A DNA stretch of 64,000 nucleotides, from NCBI RefSeq assembly GCF_040412085.2, contig NZ_CP115920.1, forward strand, positions 2,604,001 to 2,668,000, in the 5' to 3' direction. The first letter of the stretch is position 1. Each line of letters opens with the position of its first letter. Made by a program: the position numbers and the translations under genes. The DNA is from Vibrio sp. CB1-14 (GTDB taxonomy: Bacteria; Pseudomonadota; Gammaproteobacteria; Enterobacterales; Vibrionaceae). The notes below the pieces were generated by a model. The model had not been told where the DNA came from. It was given only the letters and a program-made list of their open reading frames with translations, and searched no databases. This document shows positions 35,336 through 46,834 of this stretch, in pieces.

Positions 35336-36256
35336 CTACTCATCAAAGCTATCCAAGTAGTCATCGATATACGCTTCTTGCTCTTCATCGACCTCATCAC
35401 TTACCACTTCAGCATTGTAGTTCTGGCGCTGAATATAGATATCACGAGTCAGTGCATATGGATCCGGTGAGCGTTCCAACGTTGCCTCTTGAGACACAAC
35501 GAGCGCACGTTTCTCCATACCTTCTAACGCCCATTTGCCAAGGCTTGCCCAGAAATTGAGGAATGAAATAGGTGGGTAAAGACCATCAACTACGTCAGCA
35601 CCCTCACGCAAGGTAATCGGCCCATAACCGGGTACCATGAAGTAAGGACCGGTGCCTACACCGTAGTGACCAATGGCATCACCAAACTCTTTCTTGTCGT
35701 GTTTTTCTATACCTGCAGCCGAAGCGATATCAATAAAGCCTAACAAACCAAGCGTACTGTTGATCCAAAAACGATTGAAATGATCGAATGCTTTTGAGCC
35801 ATTGCCCATCACCGCATTGTTCACAACACTAAATGGTTCATCTAAGTTGGCAAGGAAGTTACTCACACCTGAACGTACAGGAACAGGCGTGTAATTCACG
35901 TAAGCAAGTGATACGGGTCTGACGAAGTACGGGTCTAGATAGTCATAGTTGAAGGTAAACATCGCTCGGTTGAAACCTTCAAACGGGTCATAAACATCGG
36001 TGCCTACTGACGTGTCGCTATTAAGGTCGACGCTACTTTGGGAAGCCTCAACACTGTATTCATTCACTGCGTCTTTTGGCGCATTAGTATTCTCTACCGA
36101 TGCGTCAGTAGATTGAGACACGATAGGAGTAGCCGTTGCTTCCTGAGTAGAAGGAACTTGATTGTCTTTTGGTGCTGAAGAGCAGCCAAATAGAAATACG
36201 CTAGATACAAAAACGGCAAAAAGCGTAGACTTTTTGCCGGTTATTGCTGATTGCAT
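35336..36256 (-). CDS. mlaA: Outer membrane lipid asymmetry lipoprotein MlaA (VacJ)
   Basis: A 306-aa lipoprotein. The signal ends in VFLFGC, with Cys25 as lipid site. After a Ser/Thr-rich linker the MlaA domain starts near DVYDPFEGFNRAMFTFNYDYLDPYFVRP and includes RFWINSTLGLLGFIDIA and GVGTGPYFMVPGYGP. It extracts misplaced phospholipids from the outer leaflet of the outer membrane with OmpC-type porins and passes them to the Mla pathway. The acidic tail is longer than in E. coli. The start at 36256 is chosen from GGATGAGG upstream. Confidence 0.94.
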   Translation of the reverse strand: MQSAITGKKSTLFAVFVSSVFLFGCSSAPKDNQVPSTQEATATPIVSQSTDASVENTNAPKDAVNEYSVEASQSSVDLNSDTSVGTDVYDPFEGFNRAMFTFNYDYLDPYFVRPVSLAYVNYTPVPVRSGVSNFLANLDEPFSVVNNAVMGNGSKAFDHFNRFWINSTLGLLGFIDIASAAGIEKHDKKEFGDAIGHYGVGTGPYFMVPGYGPITLREGADVVDGLYPPISFLNFWASLGKWALEGMEKRALVVSQEATLERSPDPYALTRDIYIQRQNYNAEVVSDEVDEEQEAYIDDYLDSFDE

Positions 36257-36448
36257 AACCTCATCCATAAGCCAGTACAATCTGCGTCTGATATGTTAAC
36301 TATTTTTCTATTTACTTGATAAGTAAGTAATTAACGTCAGATTGTATTAATAACCACTATGGATGAGTATAGCGGCATGCGACCGTCCAAGCTAGTTAAA
36401 GCAACAAGTTGGACACATTTTATTTAATCACACGCCATAGTTTGTTGA

Positions 36449-37663
36449 TTAGTACTGCTGGTCAATAACAAGCTCTACGGTATCACCAAGTGCGGCAGGC
36501 TGGCTTTCACCAAACCAATCGCCATCTCGTGTTGCAACATTCCCATCACTGTCAATACGAGCTCTAACAATCAAACCATCAAGGCTAGATAACTTACGAC
36601 CTTGCATCATGCTGTTGTTGTCATCCAGTACTACTGTGCGAGGGAATGTTCCTAGCGGGTAACGAGCTGCCGCTACTGGCATTGGAGAACCATCAGCCGG
36701 GTGCACAGACACAATCAGCGCAGCATCTTGAGGAAGGCTCACGTCTGATGACACGGTAATCGTGACAGCGACAGATTTGCCTTCAACAATTGGCTCACCC
36801 ATTTTGGCTTGCGCATTTTCAATACTGCGAGTCAACATTTCATAACGGCTATCATCAGGACCAATCATACGTTGCATAACAGACCAATAACGAACCGCGG
36901 CTGGGTAATCCTGACGCTCAAAAGCATCAAATGCGAGAAGAGAAAGGACGCGTAGATCAACATACTCTTCTTTCAACAAGCTGTTCAAAAGGCCTCGAGC
37001 CTGATTCTGCTCTAATTCGTCTTGTGACATCATCAAAGCCTGCGCATAACCCAGCTTCACATCTGCATCATTTGGCTCAAGACGGTAGGCTTTTTCCATT
37101 GCATCTGTCGCTGTTGTCACGTCGCGGTTAGCAAGTGCAATACGACCAAGTAACAACCAACCGGTTGAATCATCAGGCTGATAATGCAGACGAGTACGAA
37201 GCGCTAACGTTAGGTCTTGCATCTCGTCTTCTGTCATTGGCTCAGCAGACTCACCCATCAAACGCTTAGAAAGTTCTGGCAAACGACCAGATACTTCTTG
37301 CCAATCCTGAACCTTACCAGCGCCACCGAAATGCATGTACAACCCGTAAGTCATGACGACAACCAGCACCACTGAAGGCACAAGAATCGTCATTGGCGAT
37401 AAAGAAGTTTTCTTTGTCTCCGCTTGATTTGGAATGTCATCAAGCAGTGACTGCTTAAGATCGTCAATCAGATCTTGCTGGTTTTCTACCAAACCTTCGT
37501 TAGTTTCTTCTTCGAGCTCGGTCAGGCGATCTTTATAGAATGCCTTGTTTAGCTCGTCACGAAGTTGGTCATCATTATTGGCTTTCTTACTGTTTAGCGT
37601 CAGAGCCAATAGCACAATAGCAACGACGACAAGAACGACAGTTGATATCCAAAATAGTGTCAT
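36449..37663 (-). CDS. ccmI: Cytochrome c maturation protein CcmI
   Basis: A 404-aa protein with two membrane segments (about 1-22 and 92-112) and a periplasmic TPR domain (for example WLLLGRIALANRDVTTATDAMEKAYRLEP). It holds apocytochrome c for haem ligation by CcmFH. The C-terminal part (from about 290) is a further beta domain. Its start overlaps the ccmH stop as TAATG. Last gene of the ccm operon in transcription order. Confidence 0.93.
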   Translation of the reverse strand: MTLFWISTVVLVVVAIVLLALTLNSKKANNDDQLRDELNKAFYKDRLTELEEETNEGLVENQQDLIDDLKQSLLDDIPNQAETKKTSLSPMTILVPSVVLVVVMTYGLYMHFGGAGKVQDWQEVSGRLPELSKRLMGESAEPMTEDEMQDLTLALRTRLHYQPDDSTGWLLLGRIALANRDVTTATDAMEKAYRLEPNDADVKLGYAQALMMSQDELEQNQARGLLNSLLKEEYVDLRVLSLLAFDAFERQDYPAAVRYWSVMQRMIGPDDSRYEMLTRSIENAQAKMGEPIVEGKSVAVTITVSSDVSLPQDAALIVSVHPADGSPMPVAAARYPLGTFPRTVVLDDNNSMMQGRKLSSLDGLIVRARIDSDGNVATRDGDWFGESQPAALGDTVELVIDQQY

Positions 37664-38145
37664 TACTGCTTATCTCCAGTCTCTTTGTCATCGAGTAAAG
37701 CCTTTAGCTTGGCTTCTTTGTCATCGCTCCACTGCTCACTTTTCTGGGCTTTCTGAATGCGATTGTTGCGGCTTCGTACCACAATTAATCCAAAGCCAAG
37801 CACGATAACAAACAGCGGCCCAAGCCAAAGTATCGACGTTGCGAGCGTTAATGGCGGGTTATAGGTTACAAAGTTACCGTAACGAGCAATCATGTAATCA
37901 ACGATTTCTTGCTTCGATTTGCCCTCTTTAGTCATCTCATACACTTTCTGACGCAAATCTTGCGCGAGTTCAGCGTTTGAGTCACCAATCGTGTTGTTCT
38001 GACACTTAGGGCACCGCAATGTGTGGCTCAATTCTTTAAACTGATTCTCTTGCTCTAGCGAATCAAATTCATGAATCTCAATTGTAGCGTTTACCGCAAA
38101 TGCCAAGACTAAGCTTGAGGCCAGCGCAACTAACCATTTTTTCAT
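37663..38145 (-). CDS. ccmH: Cytochrome c maturation protein CcmH
   Basis: A 160-aa protein with an N-terminal signal/membrane segment, the thiol motif LRCPKCQN (Cys45, Cys48) in the periplasm, and a second membrane helix (SILWLGPLFVIVLGFGLIVV). It reduces or holds the CXXCH cysteines of apocytochrome c. It is the short form (CcmH only); the TPR part is the separate CcmI, unlike E. coli where they are fused. ATGA overlap with dsbE. Confidence 0.95.
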   Translation of the reverse strand: MKKWLVALASSLVLAFAVNATIEIHEFDSLEQENQFKELSHTLRCPKCQNNTIGDSNAELAQDLRQKVYEMTKEGKSKQEIVDYMIARYGNFVTYNPPLTLATSILWLGPLFVIVLGFGLIVVRSRNNRIQKAQKSEQWSDDKEAKLKALLDDKETGDKQ

Positions 38146-38696
38146 TGCTTCGCCTCCTCTAGCATCTGCTGATACAGCGGCTGAAGTTTTTCACTCCAGT
38201 TTTGCGAATTAACATCACCTACATGGCGATAACGAATGACACCGTTCGCATCGATGAGAAACGTCTCTGGCGCTCCATATACGCCAAGATCCAGTCCAAG
38301 CATACCGTCACCATCAAAAAGACTGATTAGGTATGGGTTACCAAGCTCGTTTAGCCACTGAACCGCTTTATTACGCTGGTCCTTGTAGTTAAGGCCAATG
38401 ATTTTCACGCCATTTGCAGCAAGTTCATTGAGATATTGATGCTCGGCATAACAGGTTGGACACCAGGTCGCCCATACATTAAGTAGTAGAGGCTCACCTG
38501 TAAACACCGCTTGGTCATACAACTTGCCAGGTTCCGCCAAGTCTTCTAGACGAAACTGTGGTACTTGCTTGCCAATCAATACCGACTCTAATTTAGTTGG
38601 GTCATCACCGGCTTGGTTTCGACCTAACTGCACAGCGAAGACCGAAACTAGAATCAGAAAGGCAACTAACGGAATAAACAGAATTTTTTTATTCAT
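38142..38696 (-). CDS. dsbE: Thiol:disulfide interchange protein DsbE (CcmG)
   Basis: A 184-aa thioredoxin-fold protein anchored by an N-terminal helix. The active site is WATWCPTCYAEH (Cys79, Cys82). It keeps apocytochrome thiols reduced in the periplasm, drawing electrons from DsbD. GVYGAPETFLID is the family cis-Pro region. It overlaps ccmF (TAATG) and ccmH (ATGA). Confidence 0.95.
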   Translation of the reverse strand: MNKKILFIPLVAFLILVSVFAVQLGRNQAGDDPTKLESVLIGKQVPQFRLEDLAEPGKLYDQAVFTGEPLLLNVWATWCPTCYAEHQYLNELAANGVKIIGLNYKDQRNKAVQWLNELGNPYLISLFDGDGMLGLDLGVYGAPETFLIDANGVIRYRHVGDVNSQNWSEKLQPLYQQMLEEAKQ

Positions 38697-40657
38697 TATG
38701 CCTCTCCTTGCGCTTTATCGGTTTTTCTAAAACGATAACGCTTGTCGCTGATTGCCAGCGCACCACCAATCGACATCATGATGGCACCAAACCAAATCCA
38801 ACGTACGAATGGCTTGTGGTAGATACGCACTGCCCATGATTTACCGTCATCCAGTCGCTCACCCATCGCAATATAAAGGTCGCGCGTTACGCCACGATCG
38901 ATCGCCGCTTCCGTCATCATCGACTTCGCCGTGCGATAGAAACGTTTCTCAGCGTGCAAGGTGTTGATGTACTTACCATCTTTGGTAATTTCAAAGTCAG
39001 CAATGTAGCCGTCGTAGTTAGGGCCGTCTTTATCACGCACGCCTTGGAAGTAGAAGTTGTAATCGTAAACCTGATAGTTTTCACCAGGAGCCAAACGAAC
39101 GTCACGCTCAATACTGTAAATTTGCACCATCGCAATACCGATAATACTTACAGCAAGACCAAGGTGACCAAGGATCATTGCCCAGTGACTGCGAGGTAGC
39201 TTCTTAACACCTTCAGCAAACGAGTGGCGATGAGTTGCACGCTCGTACAGCTCAAAGCCGTGCATCGTAATGATCCAAGAAGCCATCAGCCAACCAAGAA
39301 ACGCCATTCCAGTGAAGTATTCAGCTAGGACTAACATCATCAGTGCAGAGAAGGCCACTGAGATAATACCGGAGACGAGCATAGGTTTAGCTAGAGTCGA
39401 TAGTTTGTCACGCTTCCAACGGATCAGCGGACCAATACCAAGTAGGAACGAAAACGGAATCATCAACCATGCAAACAGCATATCGAAGAAAGGCGCGCCG
39501 ATAGATACTGAACCTAAACCAATTTGTTTGTGTACCAACGGTAACAAAGTACCAACCAATACGACAACCAACGCCGCCATCAACAGCACGTTATTACCAA
39601 GCAACGCGTTTTCTCGCGACAGCAAATCAAAATTGCCGCGTGCACGCACTGAAGCGCCTTTCAAGGCAAATAACAACAGCGAACCACCGATGACAAATAC
39701 CAAGAAGCCAAGGATGAACATACCGCGCGATGGATCAGAGGCGAACGCGTGAACGGATACCAAGATGCCTGAGCGAACCAAGAAGGTACCTAACAGGCTC
39801 AAAGAGAACGCAGAGATCGCTAGCAATACCGTCCATGCTTTAAAAGTGCCGCGTTTTTCCGTCACGGCTAGTGAGTGCATCAATGCCGTACCCGCAAGCC
39901 AAGGCATGAAAGAGGCATTTTCTACTGGATCCCAGAACCACCAGCCGCCCCAGCCAAGTTCGTAATACGCCCACCAAGAGCCAAGCGCAATACCCATAGT
40001 TAGGAATACCCACGCCGCTGTCGTCCAAGGACGAGACCAACGTGCCCACGCCGTATCAAGACGACCTGACATGAGTGAGGCAATAGCAAACGAGAACGCA
40101 ACAGAGAAACCTACGTAACCCATGTAGAGCATTGGTGGGTGGATGATCAATCCCGGGTCTTGCAATAACGGGTTGAGGTCACGGCCATCAACAGGGAAGA
40201 AAGGTAATGTTCTTAAGAATGGGTTCGAGGTAACAATAATGAACAGTAGGAAACCTACTGTGATCATACCCATCACCGCGAGCACACGAGCGACAGATTC
40301 TTGCGGCATACCGCGACTAAATGTCGCAACGGCAACTGTCCACGCTGCTTGGATTAACACCCACAGCAATAATGAACCTTCGTGTGCACCCCATACAGCG
40401 GTTAGGCGATAATACCAAGGCAACTGGGTATTCGAGTTACTCGCCACATATTGCAAAGTGAAATCATTAACGTAGAACGCCCATTCCAAGATAAGGAATG
40501 AAATAAGCAGCATGATGAACATACCCCAAGACAAAGGTCTTGCAGTATTCATCAGCATAGTGTTGTTTCGAGAGGCACCAAACAGCGGCAAGATACTCAA
40601 CAGCACAGACAAACTGAGCGAGAGTATCAGCGCAAAGTGGCCGATTTCAGCAATCAT
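38696..40657 (-). CDS. ccmF: Haem lyase subunit CcmF
   Basis: A 653-aa integral membrane protein with about 15 segments. The WWD domain [20 protein letters not shown] handles haem in the periplasm. With CcmH/I it attaches haem from holo-CcmE to apocytochrome c. A large periplasmic region lies near the C-terminus (from about residue 520). Overlaps of four bases with ccmE and one with dsbE show tight coupling. Confidence 0.96.
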   Translation of the reverse strand: MIAEIGHFALILSLSLSVLLSILPLFGASRNNTMLMNTARPLSWGMFIMLLISFLILEWAFYVNDFTLQYVASNSNTQLPWYYRLTAVWGAHEGSLLLWVLIQAAWTVAVATFSRGMPQESVARVLAVMGMITVGFLLFIIVTSNPFLRTLPFFPVDGRDLNPLLQDPGLIIHPPMLYMGYVGFSVAFSFAIASLMSGRLDTAWARWSRPWTTAAWVFLTMGIALGSWWAYYELGWGGWWFWDPVENASFMPWLAGTALMHSLAVTEKRGTFKAWTVLLAISAFSLSLLGTFLVRSGILVSVHAFASDPSRGMFILGFLVFVIGGSLLLFALKGASVRARGNFDLLSRENALLGNNVLLMAALVVVLVGTLLPLVHKQIGLGSVSIGAPFFDMLFAWLMIPFSFLLGIGPLIRWKRDKLSTLAKPMLVSGIISVAFSALMMLVLAEYFTGMAFLGWLMASWIITMHGFELYERATHRHSFAEGVKKLPRSHWAMILGHLGLAVSIIGIAMVQIYSIERDVRLAPGENYQVYDYNFYFQGVRDKDGPNYDGYIADFEITKDGKYINTLHAEKRFYRTAKSMMTEAAIDRGVTRDLYIAMGERLDDGKSWAVRIYHKPFVRWIWFGAIMMSIGGALAISDKRYRFRKTDKAQGEA

Positions 40658-41139
40658 AGACCGCTTCCTTGTTTTTGTTCTTCAGAGTATTCCAGTGGGG
40701 CGTGAGTTTTCTTCATCGCTTCAGCAATCTCAGGTGGCATGTATTCTTCATCGTGCTTAGCAAGAACTTCGAAAGCCTCGATTTTGGTCGGTTCAACCAG
40801 TACGCCTTGCGCCACAATGCCCTGCCCTTCACGGAACAAGTCTGGAAGAATGCCATCGTAGACTACCGTAACCTTCGGCCCGACATCGGCAAGGTCAAAA
40901 CTCACACGCAGTGATTCAGAATCACGACTGACCGAACCCGCAACCACCATACCGCCGATTCGAAGACGCTGGCCGATTTCTGGTTTGCCGCCATTTTCTT
41001 TACCGTTCACCAATTCCGTTGGCGTGTAGAACAAATCCATGTTTTGGTTTAGCGCATAGAGAATCAACCCAACCGTCGCACTGATACCAACGAAAATGGC
41101 TAAAATAATGCCAAGCCTTTTCTTACGTCTTGGGGTCAT
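40654..41139 (-). CDS. ccmE: Haem chaperone CcmE
   Basis: A 161-aa periplasmic protein anchored by one N-terminal helix (residues 9-29). It carries haem covalently on the histidine of [12 protein letters not shown] (His129, with Tyr133: the HxxxY motif). It takes haem from CcmABCD and gives it to CcmF. ATGA overlaps with both ccmD and ccmF. Confidence 0.96.
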   Translation of the reverse strand: MTPRRKKRLGIILAIFVGISATVGLILYALNQNMDLFYTPTELVNGKENGGKPEIGQRLRIGGMVVAGSVSRDSESLRVSFDLADVGPKVTVVYDGILPDLFREGQGIVAQGVLVEPTKIEAFEVLAKHDEEYMPPEIAEAMKKTHAPLEYSEEQKQGSGL

Positions 41140-41342
41140 AGTGTGTTCTCCATATTTTTCGCCGCGTCGATGCGCGCTTGTCTATCGACTTTGGCTTGTA
41201 CATCTCTGAGCAATTTCTTGCCGCGTGACACGCTTGTCACCCAAAGAATCAACATAGCTAAGTAAGTAATACCGAAGGCACTCCACACATACGCCGCGTA
41301 GCCGCCCATGGCAAAAAAGTCGCTCAAGGATTCAAAGTGCAT
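41136..41342 (-). CDS. ccmD: Haem exporter accessory protein CcmD
   Basis: A small 68-aa membrane protein with one helix ([21 protein letters not shown]) and a basic C-terminal tail. It helps release holo-CcmE from the CcmABC complex. It begins with [20 protein letters not shown], the usual family opening, and lies six bases after ccmC. Confidence 0.92.
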   Translation of the reverse strand: MHFESLSDFFAMGGYAAYVWSAFGITYLAMLILWVTSVSRGKKLLRDVQAKVDRQARIDAAKNMENTL

Positions 41343-41348
41343 GGTGGT

Positions 41349-42098
41349 TTACCCCTTCTGATTCGATTGCGCAGCCAAGGCAACCACCCATGGTCTGTGG
41401 CCTTCTTTACTGATGATTTCGTTACGCAGGCGGATCATCGTCAGCGCACCGAAGAAAAATGCAAAGCCAAAAATATTCAGTAGCAGCGGCCACAACATAT
41501 CGTTGGAGATCGATGGCTTCGCAAATTTAGTAATGGTTGCGCCTTGGTGCAACGTGTTCCACCACTCCACTGAGAAGTGGATAATCGGCAAATTCACCAC
41601 ACCAACGATCGCGAGAATACCCGCCGCTTTAGCGGCCGTTTTTTGATCATCGAACGCATGGTAAAGTGCGATAACACCAAGGTATAAAAACAGTAAGATA
41701 AGCTCAGAGGTCAGGCGTGCATCCCACACCCACCATGCGCCCCACATAGGTTTACCCCAAACTGCGCCAGTGAGAAGCGCAATGAACGTAAACACTGCAC
41801 CGATGGGTGCCATAGCCAGTGCCGCCATACTAGAGAGTTTCAACTGCCACACTAAGCCAACAAACGCGGCGATGGCCATCGACATGTACACACCCATCGA
41901 CCAGATAGCCGAAGGTACATGAATATAAATGATCCTAAAGCTGTCGCCTTGCTGGTAATCCGCAGGCGCGTAAGCAAGCCCCCAAACGGTACCAATAGAA
42001 AGGCACAGCAATGCAAGGGTGGCAAACCAAGGCAGTAATTTGCCACACAGCTGATAAGTGGTTTCGGTTTTGGCGTAAGGATGAAGCCATTTCCACAT
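41349..42098 (-). CDS. ccmC: Haem exporter protein CcmC
   Basis: A 249-aa protein with six membrane helices and the WWD motif WGAWWVWDARLTSELILLFLY. It loads haem onto CcmE at the outer face of the inner membrane. The start at 42098 (MWKWLHPYAK) matches the family; an in-frame GTG four codons earlier is possible. Confidence 0.95.
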   Translation of the reverse strand: MWKWLHPYAKTETTYQLCGKLLPWFATLALLCLSIGTVWGLAYAPADYQQGDSFRIIYIHVPSAIWSMGVYMSMAIAAFVGLVWQLKLSSMAALAMAPIGAVFTFIALLTGAVWGKPMWGAWWVWDARLTSELILLFLYLGVIALYHAFDDQKTAAKAAGILAIVGVVNLPIIHFSVEWWNTLHQGATITKFAKPSISNDMLWPLLLNIFGFAFFFGALTMIRLRNEIISKEGHRPWVVALAAQSNQKG

Positions 42099-42182
42099 AG
42101 TGTTTCTCACTCTTTGACGACATTTTTCCCATTGCTTTAAGCTGTGATATTCGCTTTGGACAATGATATTAGCGTTATTATA

Positions 42183-42855
42183 TTAGTTGACGCTGACTCT
42201 CAAGGCTGCACTGATGGCAAAGGGAGTCAAGGTCATCGCGCCCACCAGCATGGCCGCGAGCAAAGCTAACTGACCATTATACGCAACCCCTAAGGAGGCA
42301 GCATCAATCGCTGATGTAGCAAATATTAGAATTGGGATGTAAAGCGGGAGCACCAGTAGACTCAGCAGCACTCCTCCTTTTTGCAGCCCTACAGTCAAGG
42401 CTACCCCAATAGCTCCAATAAAGCTCAGTGTTGGTGTTCCTACCAACAGGGTCAGCACCACCGCAATCCATGTATTGCTATCAAGAGACAACAAAATTGC
42501 CAGCAATGGGCTGATAATAATAAGCGGCAAACCCGTAAGTAGCCAGTGCGCGATGATCTTTGCCATCACTACTAATTGCAGTGGGATAGGCATCAGCATC
42601 ATCTGCTCTAAAGAGCCATCTTGAAAATCATCTTTGAACAGTCGTTCTAAGGAAAGCAGCGCCGATAGCAGCGCAGCCACCCATACAATCCCTGCTGAAA
42701 TTCGCGCTAGCAGATTAGGCTCTGGGCCGATACTAAGCGGAAACAGCGTGATCACTATGATAAAAAAACCACAATGGGTTGAAAATATCCGCTTGGCGAC
42801 GAAACGCAATCAGCAGTTCGCGGCGAACAATTTTCATCATGGAAGACAACATCAT
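42183..42855 (-). pseudogene. ccmB: Haem exporter permease CcmB, with a +1 frameshift
   Basis: The expected start is ATG 42855, eight bases after GGGAG, giving MMLSSMMKIVRRELLIAFRRQ and continuing ADIFNPLWFF. The frame then breaks at a run of seven T (42762-42768). With six T it would read straight into IIVITLFPLSIGPEP, and the joined product is 223 aa (E. coli CcmB 220). The downstream frame (42809-42183) contains the six membrane helices intact. The rest of the operon is whole, so a sequencing error or transcriptional slippage at the T run is as likely as a true loss of function. Confidence 0.85.
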
Positions 42856-42858
42856 CGT

Positions 42859-43476
42859 TTAAGCTCCCAAGGTGATTTTTTTAAGTTTAGGGTTGTCACT
42901 AAACATATCTTGGTGCGTGGTAAGTAAAACTATCCCACCTTTGTTAGCGTGCTCCAAAAACAAGTTTTCCAGTACCTTTACCCCTTGCTTATCAATCGCA
43001 GTCAGTGGCTCATCAAGGATCCACAACATTTGCTCACTTAACCACAACCTAGCCAACGCCACGCGTCGCTGCTGCCCCGCAGAAAGCTGAGCCACCGGCA
43101 CGTCTTCACGACCAGCGAGTCCAACTTGCGTTAGCGCAGTAAAAATTTGTTGGTCCGAAGTGAGAGGTGCGTGTATCGATTGATAAAATCTAAGGTTCTC
43201 AAACGCAGTGAGATCGCGCTTTACGCCAGTTTGATGGCCAAGAAACAGCAGTGATTGATGGAAGTCTTCTCGATTGGATTGGATAGACTCACCATTCCAT
43301 TTGATGTCGCCTTCCTCTTTATCTCCCAATCCCGCTACGATGCGCATTAAGGTGGTTTTACCGGTCCCGTTGCGACCCTCAATCTGAACGAGATCACCGC
43401 CTTGTAACGAAAATGATAAATTTTCGAACAATATCCGCTCATCTCGAATCGCGGTTAAATTTGTAACTTCTAACAT
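42859..43476 (-). CDS. ccmA: Haem exporter ATP-binding protein CcmA
   Basis: A 205-aa ABC ATPase. Walker [11 protein letters not shown], signature [17 protein letters not shown], Walker [13 protein letters not shown]. It powers release of haem-loaded CcmE from CcmCD. First gene of the ccm operon; the promoter should lie in the 299 bases upstream. Its stop is three bases from the ccmB start. Confidence 0.95.
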   Translation of the reverse strand: MLEVTNLTAIRDERILFENLSFSLQGGDLVQIEGRNGTGKTTLMRIVAGLGDKEEGDIKWNGESIQSNREDFHQSLLFLGHQTGVKRDLTAFENLRFYQSIHAPLTSDQQIFTALTQVGLAGREDVPVAQLSAGQQRRVALARLWLSEQMLWILDEPLTAIDKQGVKVLENLFLEHANKGGIVLLTTHQDMFSDNPKLKKITLGA

Positions 43477-43775
43477 TCAATTAAACACTGGCTCGACTGG
43501 GCGTTCATCTTACCATAGCTACTTATGCGTGAAAGTGTAATGTTTAAATCGGCTTCACGAAACTTAGTAATAAACAATAAATTACTGTTCTCTAACTGAA
43601 ATAACTACCCACAAAGTAGTATGTTCCGACACAAAACTTCACATTCGGACGCATGATAGGATACCAGACTGCATTCAGTCGGCTAATTAGAAAGGGTAAA
43701 AGAGTGTTACGATTGTTATTGAGGTGTTTTAAGGGCGTCAATTAGACATTAACACCCCGTGAATAAACAGATCGT
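43477..43775. other. Intergenic region between the ccm and flagellar/chemotaxis operons
   Basis: 299 bases. It should hold the ccm promoter (leftward) and the 3' end of the chemotaxis operon. A long-loop pairing GGTGTT/AACACC (43722-43757) lacks a T tract on the minus strand, so no clear terminator for the upstream operon is seen. Read-through into ccm is possible. No gene is visible. Confidence 0.4.
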
Positions 43776-44279
43776 CTAGCGTGGTCGTTTTTGTGGTGGA
43801 TAGTTCGTTGCCGCTCGGCGCGCAGGTTGTGCTCGCTCTTTGTGCAGCGGTGGTACTTTTTCTTTGCCAGCAATCTTTTTCTGCAAAGAAAGCATCAGCT
43901 CAGCTTCGGCTTTTGGGAGTTCGCACTCTTCAATAAGCTCGTTAATGTCGGCGCCCAAGCGTACCATCTTGTTAGCGCGAGTGTATAAGCGCCCATCGTT
44001 GTCGACGTTCTCAAGTTCAAGAATACGTTCGGTAAGGTGGACGATGATTTCCTCTTGTTCAGAAACCTTTTGGCCAAGCCCTACCAATACGGAGCGAACT
44101 TCAAGTAACTGCTTATTGCACTTCTCGACTTCCTTTTCAAACGATCGCTTCTGTTGTCGTGCATGTGCCTTGTGCATGTTTAAGCCACGATGCACTTTCA
44201 CCAACCAAACGAAAAGGATAACGACAATCGCCACCCCTCCCCAAAGAAGAGGTGACGTTAAAGACACAGCGTCAAACAT
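43776..44279 (-). CDS. DUF2802 membrane protein at the end of the chemotaxis operon
   Basis: 167 aa: one N-terminal membrane helix (SPLLWGGVAIVVILFVWLV), a long coiled coil (about residues 35-95, FEKEVEKCNKQLLEVRSVLVGLGQKVSEQ) and a DUF2802 domain with MVRLGADINELIEECELPKAEAELM. The function is unknown. It overlaps cheW by one base (TAATG). Constant linkage to polar chemotaxis genes suggests a role at the flagellar pole; this is inference. Confidence 0.85.
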   Translation of the reverse strand: MFDAVSLTSPLLWGGVAIVVILFVWLVKVHRGLNMHKAHARQQKRSFEKEVEKCNKQLLEVRSVLVGLGQKVSEQEEIIVHLTERILELENVDNDGRLYTRANKMVRLGADINELIEECELPKAEAELMLSLQKKIAGKEKVPPLHKERAQPARRAATNYPPQKRPR

Positions 44280-44773
44280 TATAGGTAAGCCATCTCATCC
44301 CACTCATCTTCAGAGAGCAGTTTATTGAGGTCAACAAGGATAAGCAGTTTGCCATCACGGTTACTTACACCTTGGATAAACTTAGCACTTTCATCGGTAC
44401 CCACGCTTGGTGTGGTATCAATTTCTGACGAACGTAGGTAAACCACTTCCGCAACGCTATCAACCAAGATACCAATCACTTGGCGCTCAGACTCAATCAC
44501 AATAATACGCGTGTTGTCTGTGATCTCACCTTGCATCAAACCAAAGCGTGAGCGAGTGTCGATAACCGTCACAACGTTACCACGCAGATTGATAATACCT
44601 AGCACGTAATCTGGTGCACCTGGTACTGGAGCGATTTCAGTGTAACGCAGCACTTCGCGTACTTGCATTACGTTGATGCCATAGGTTTCTTCTTCTAGTT
44701 GAAACGTAACCCACTGAAGAACTTCATCGTTTGATTGTTCTTTTCTTAGTTCAACATCCATCGTTTGAGACAT
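44279..44773 (-). CDS. cheW: Chemotaxis coupling protein CheW
   Basis: A 164-aa protein with the two-lobed SH3-like CheW fold: WVTFQLEEETYGINVMQVREVLRY at the start, then GIINLRGNVVTVIDTRSRFGL and ILVDSVAEVVYL. It links chemoreceptors to the CheA kinase in the polar array. AGAGGA lies six bases before the ATG. Confidence 0.95.
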   Translation of the reverse strand: MSQTMDVELRKEQSNDEVLQWVTFQLEEETYGINVMQVREVLRYTEIAPVPGAPDYVLGIINLRGNVVTVIDTRSRFGLMQGEITDNTRIIVIESERQVIGILVDSVAEVVYLRSSEIDTTPSVGTDESAKFIQGVSNRDGKLLILVDLNKLLSEDEWDEMAYL

Positions 44774-44837
44774 AGTCTTCCTCTCAATTTCATTCTGATC
44801 AGCGACGCTCTACGTCGTTTGACATCAATTTATTCAA

Positions 44838-46053
<1,216 letters not shown>

Positions 46054-46064
<11 letters not shown>

Positions 46065-46833
46065 CTTGCGCTAGCCTCTCCAAGTAAATCAGCAACTGTT
46101 TGTAGGCAAAGACACCTCGACTGCCCGCCGCAAAATGTGACGCAGGCAAATGCTTTAAACTGGCATCGCGAAATTTAGTGTCTATCGGTACTGCCGAGCT
46201 CCACACTTGCGATGGGTAATCTTGTTTAAGCTGAGTCAAGGTTTGCAGCGATGCGCGTGTACGTTTGTCGTACATGGTTGGCACTATGGTGACCTTAAAC
46301 GGACGCTGACGCGACTTTTGCATAATCGCAAGTGTACGCACCATACGCTCTAAGCCTTTCATCGCTAAGAATTCTGTTTGGACCGGAATTAAGATGCGAT
46401 CACTTGCCGCCAGCGCATTCACCATCATGACCCCAAGGATAGGTGGGCAATCAATCAACACGTAATCGTAATCATCACGAATAGTCATTAGAGCGCGTTT
46501 AAGGATAAGCCCCATACCACTACGATTACCCATCACTCGATCAAGCGTTGCCAGCGACATGTGAGCTGGCAAAATATCGATATTTTCGATGTTAGTGTTG
46601 TGGATTAACGGCTTAACTCGACTATCACTGAACTCTTTAAGCTGGAACAGATCAAACAAACTGTGTGATAGATGATCTGAGTCCATGCCTAAGTAAGTGG
46701 TCAATGAGGCATGAGGATCGGTATCGATAAGCAATACACGATTACCTTTCTGGCTCAAAAGCCCCGCCAACGTAACCGTGGTTGTCGTTTTACCGACACC
46801 GCCTTTTTGGTTAGCAACACTCCATACGATCAT
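46054..46833 (-). CDS. parC: ParA-like ATPase ParC (polar chemotaxis array segregation)
   Basis: A 259-aa ParA/MinD-type ATPase. Deviant Walker [11 protein letters not shown] (residues 10-19), then the switch segment [17 protein letters not shown] and [17 protein letters not shown]. In vibrios it places the chemotaxis arrays at the old pole and at mid-cell for the next division, with ParP and the hub protein HubP. AGAGG lies eight bases before the ATG. It should not be confused with topoisomerase IV subunit ParC. Confidence 0.93.
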
Positions 46834-46834
46834 G

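Noticed and set aside
43722..43757. Terminator behind the DUF2802 gene
   Set aside because: The GGTGTT/AACACC arms are 24 bases apart and no T tract follows on the minus strand.
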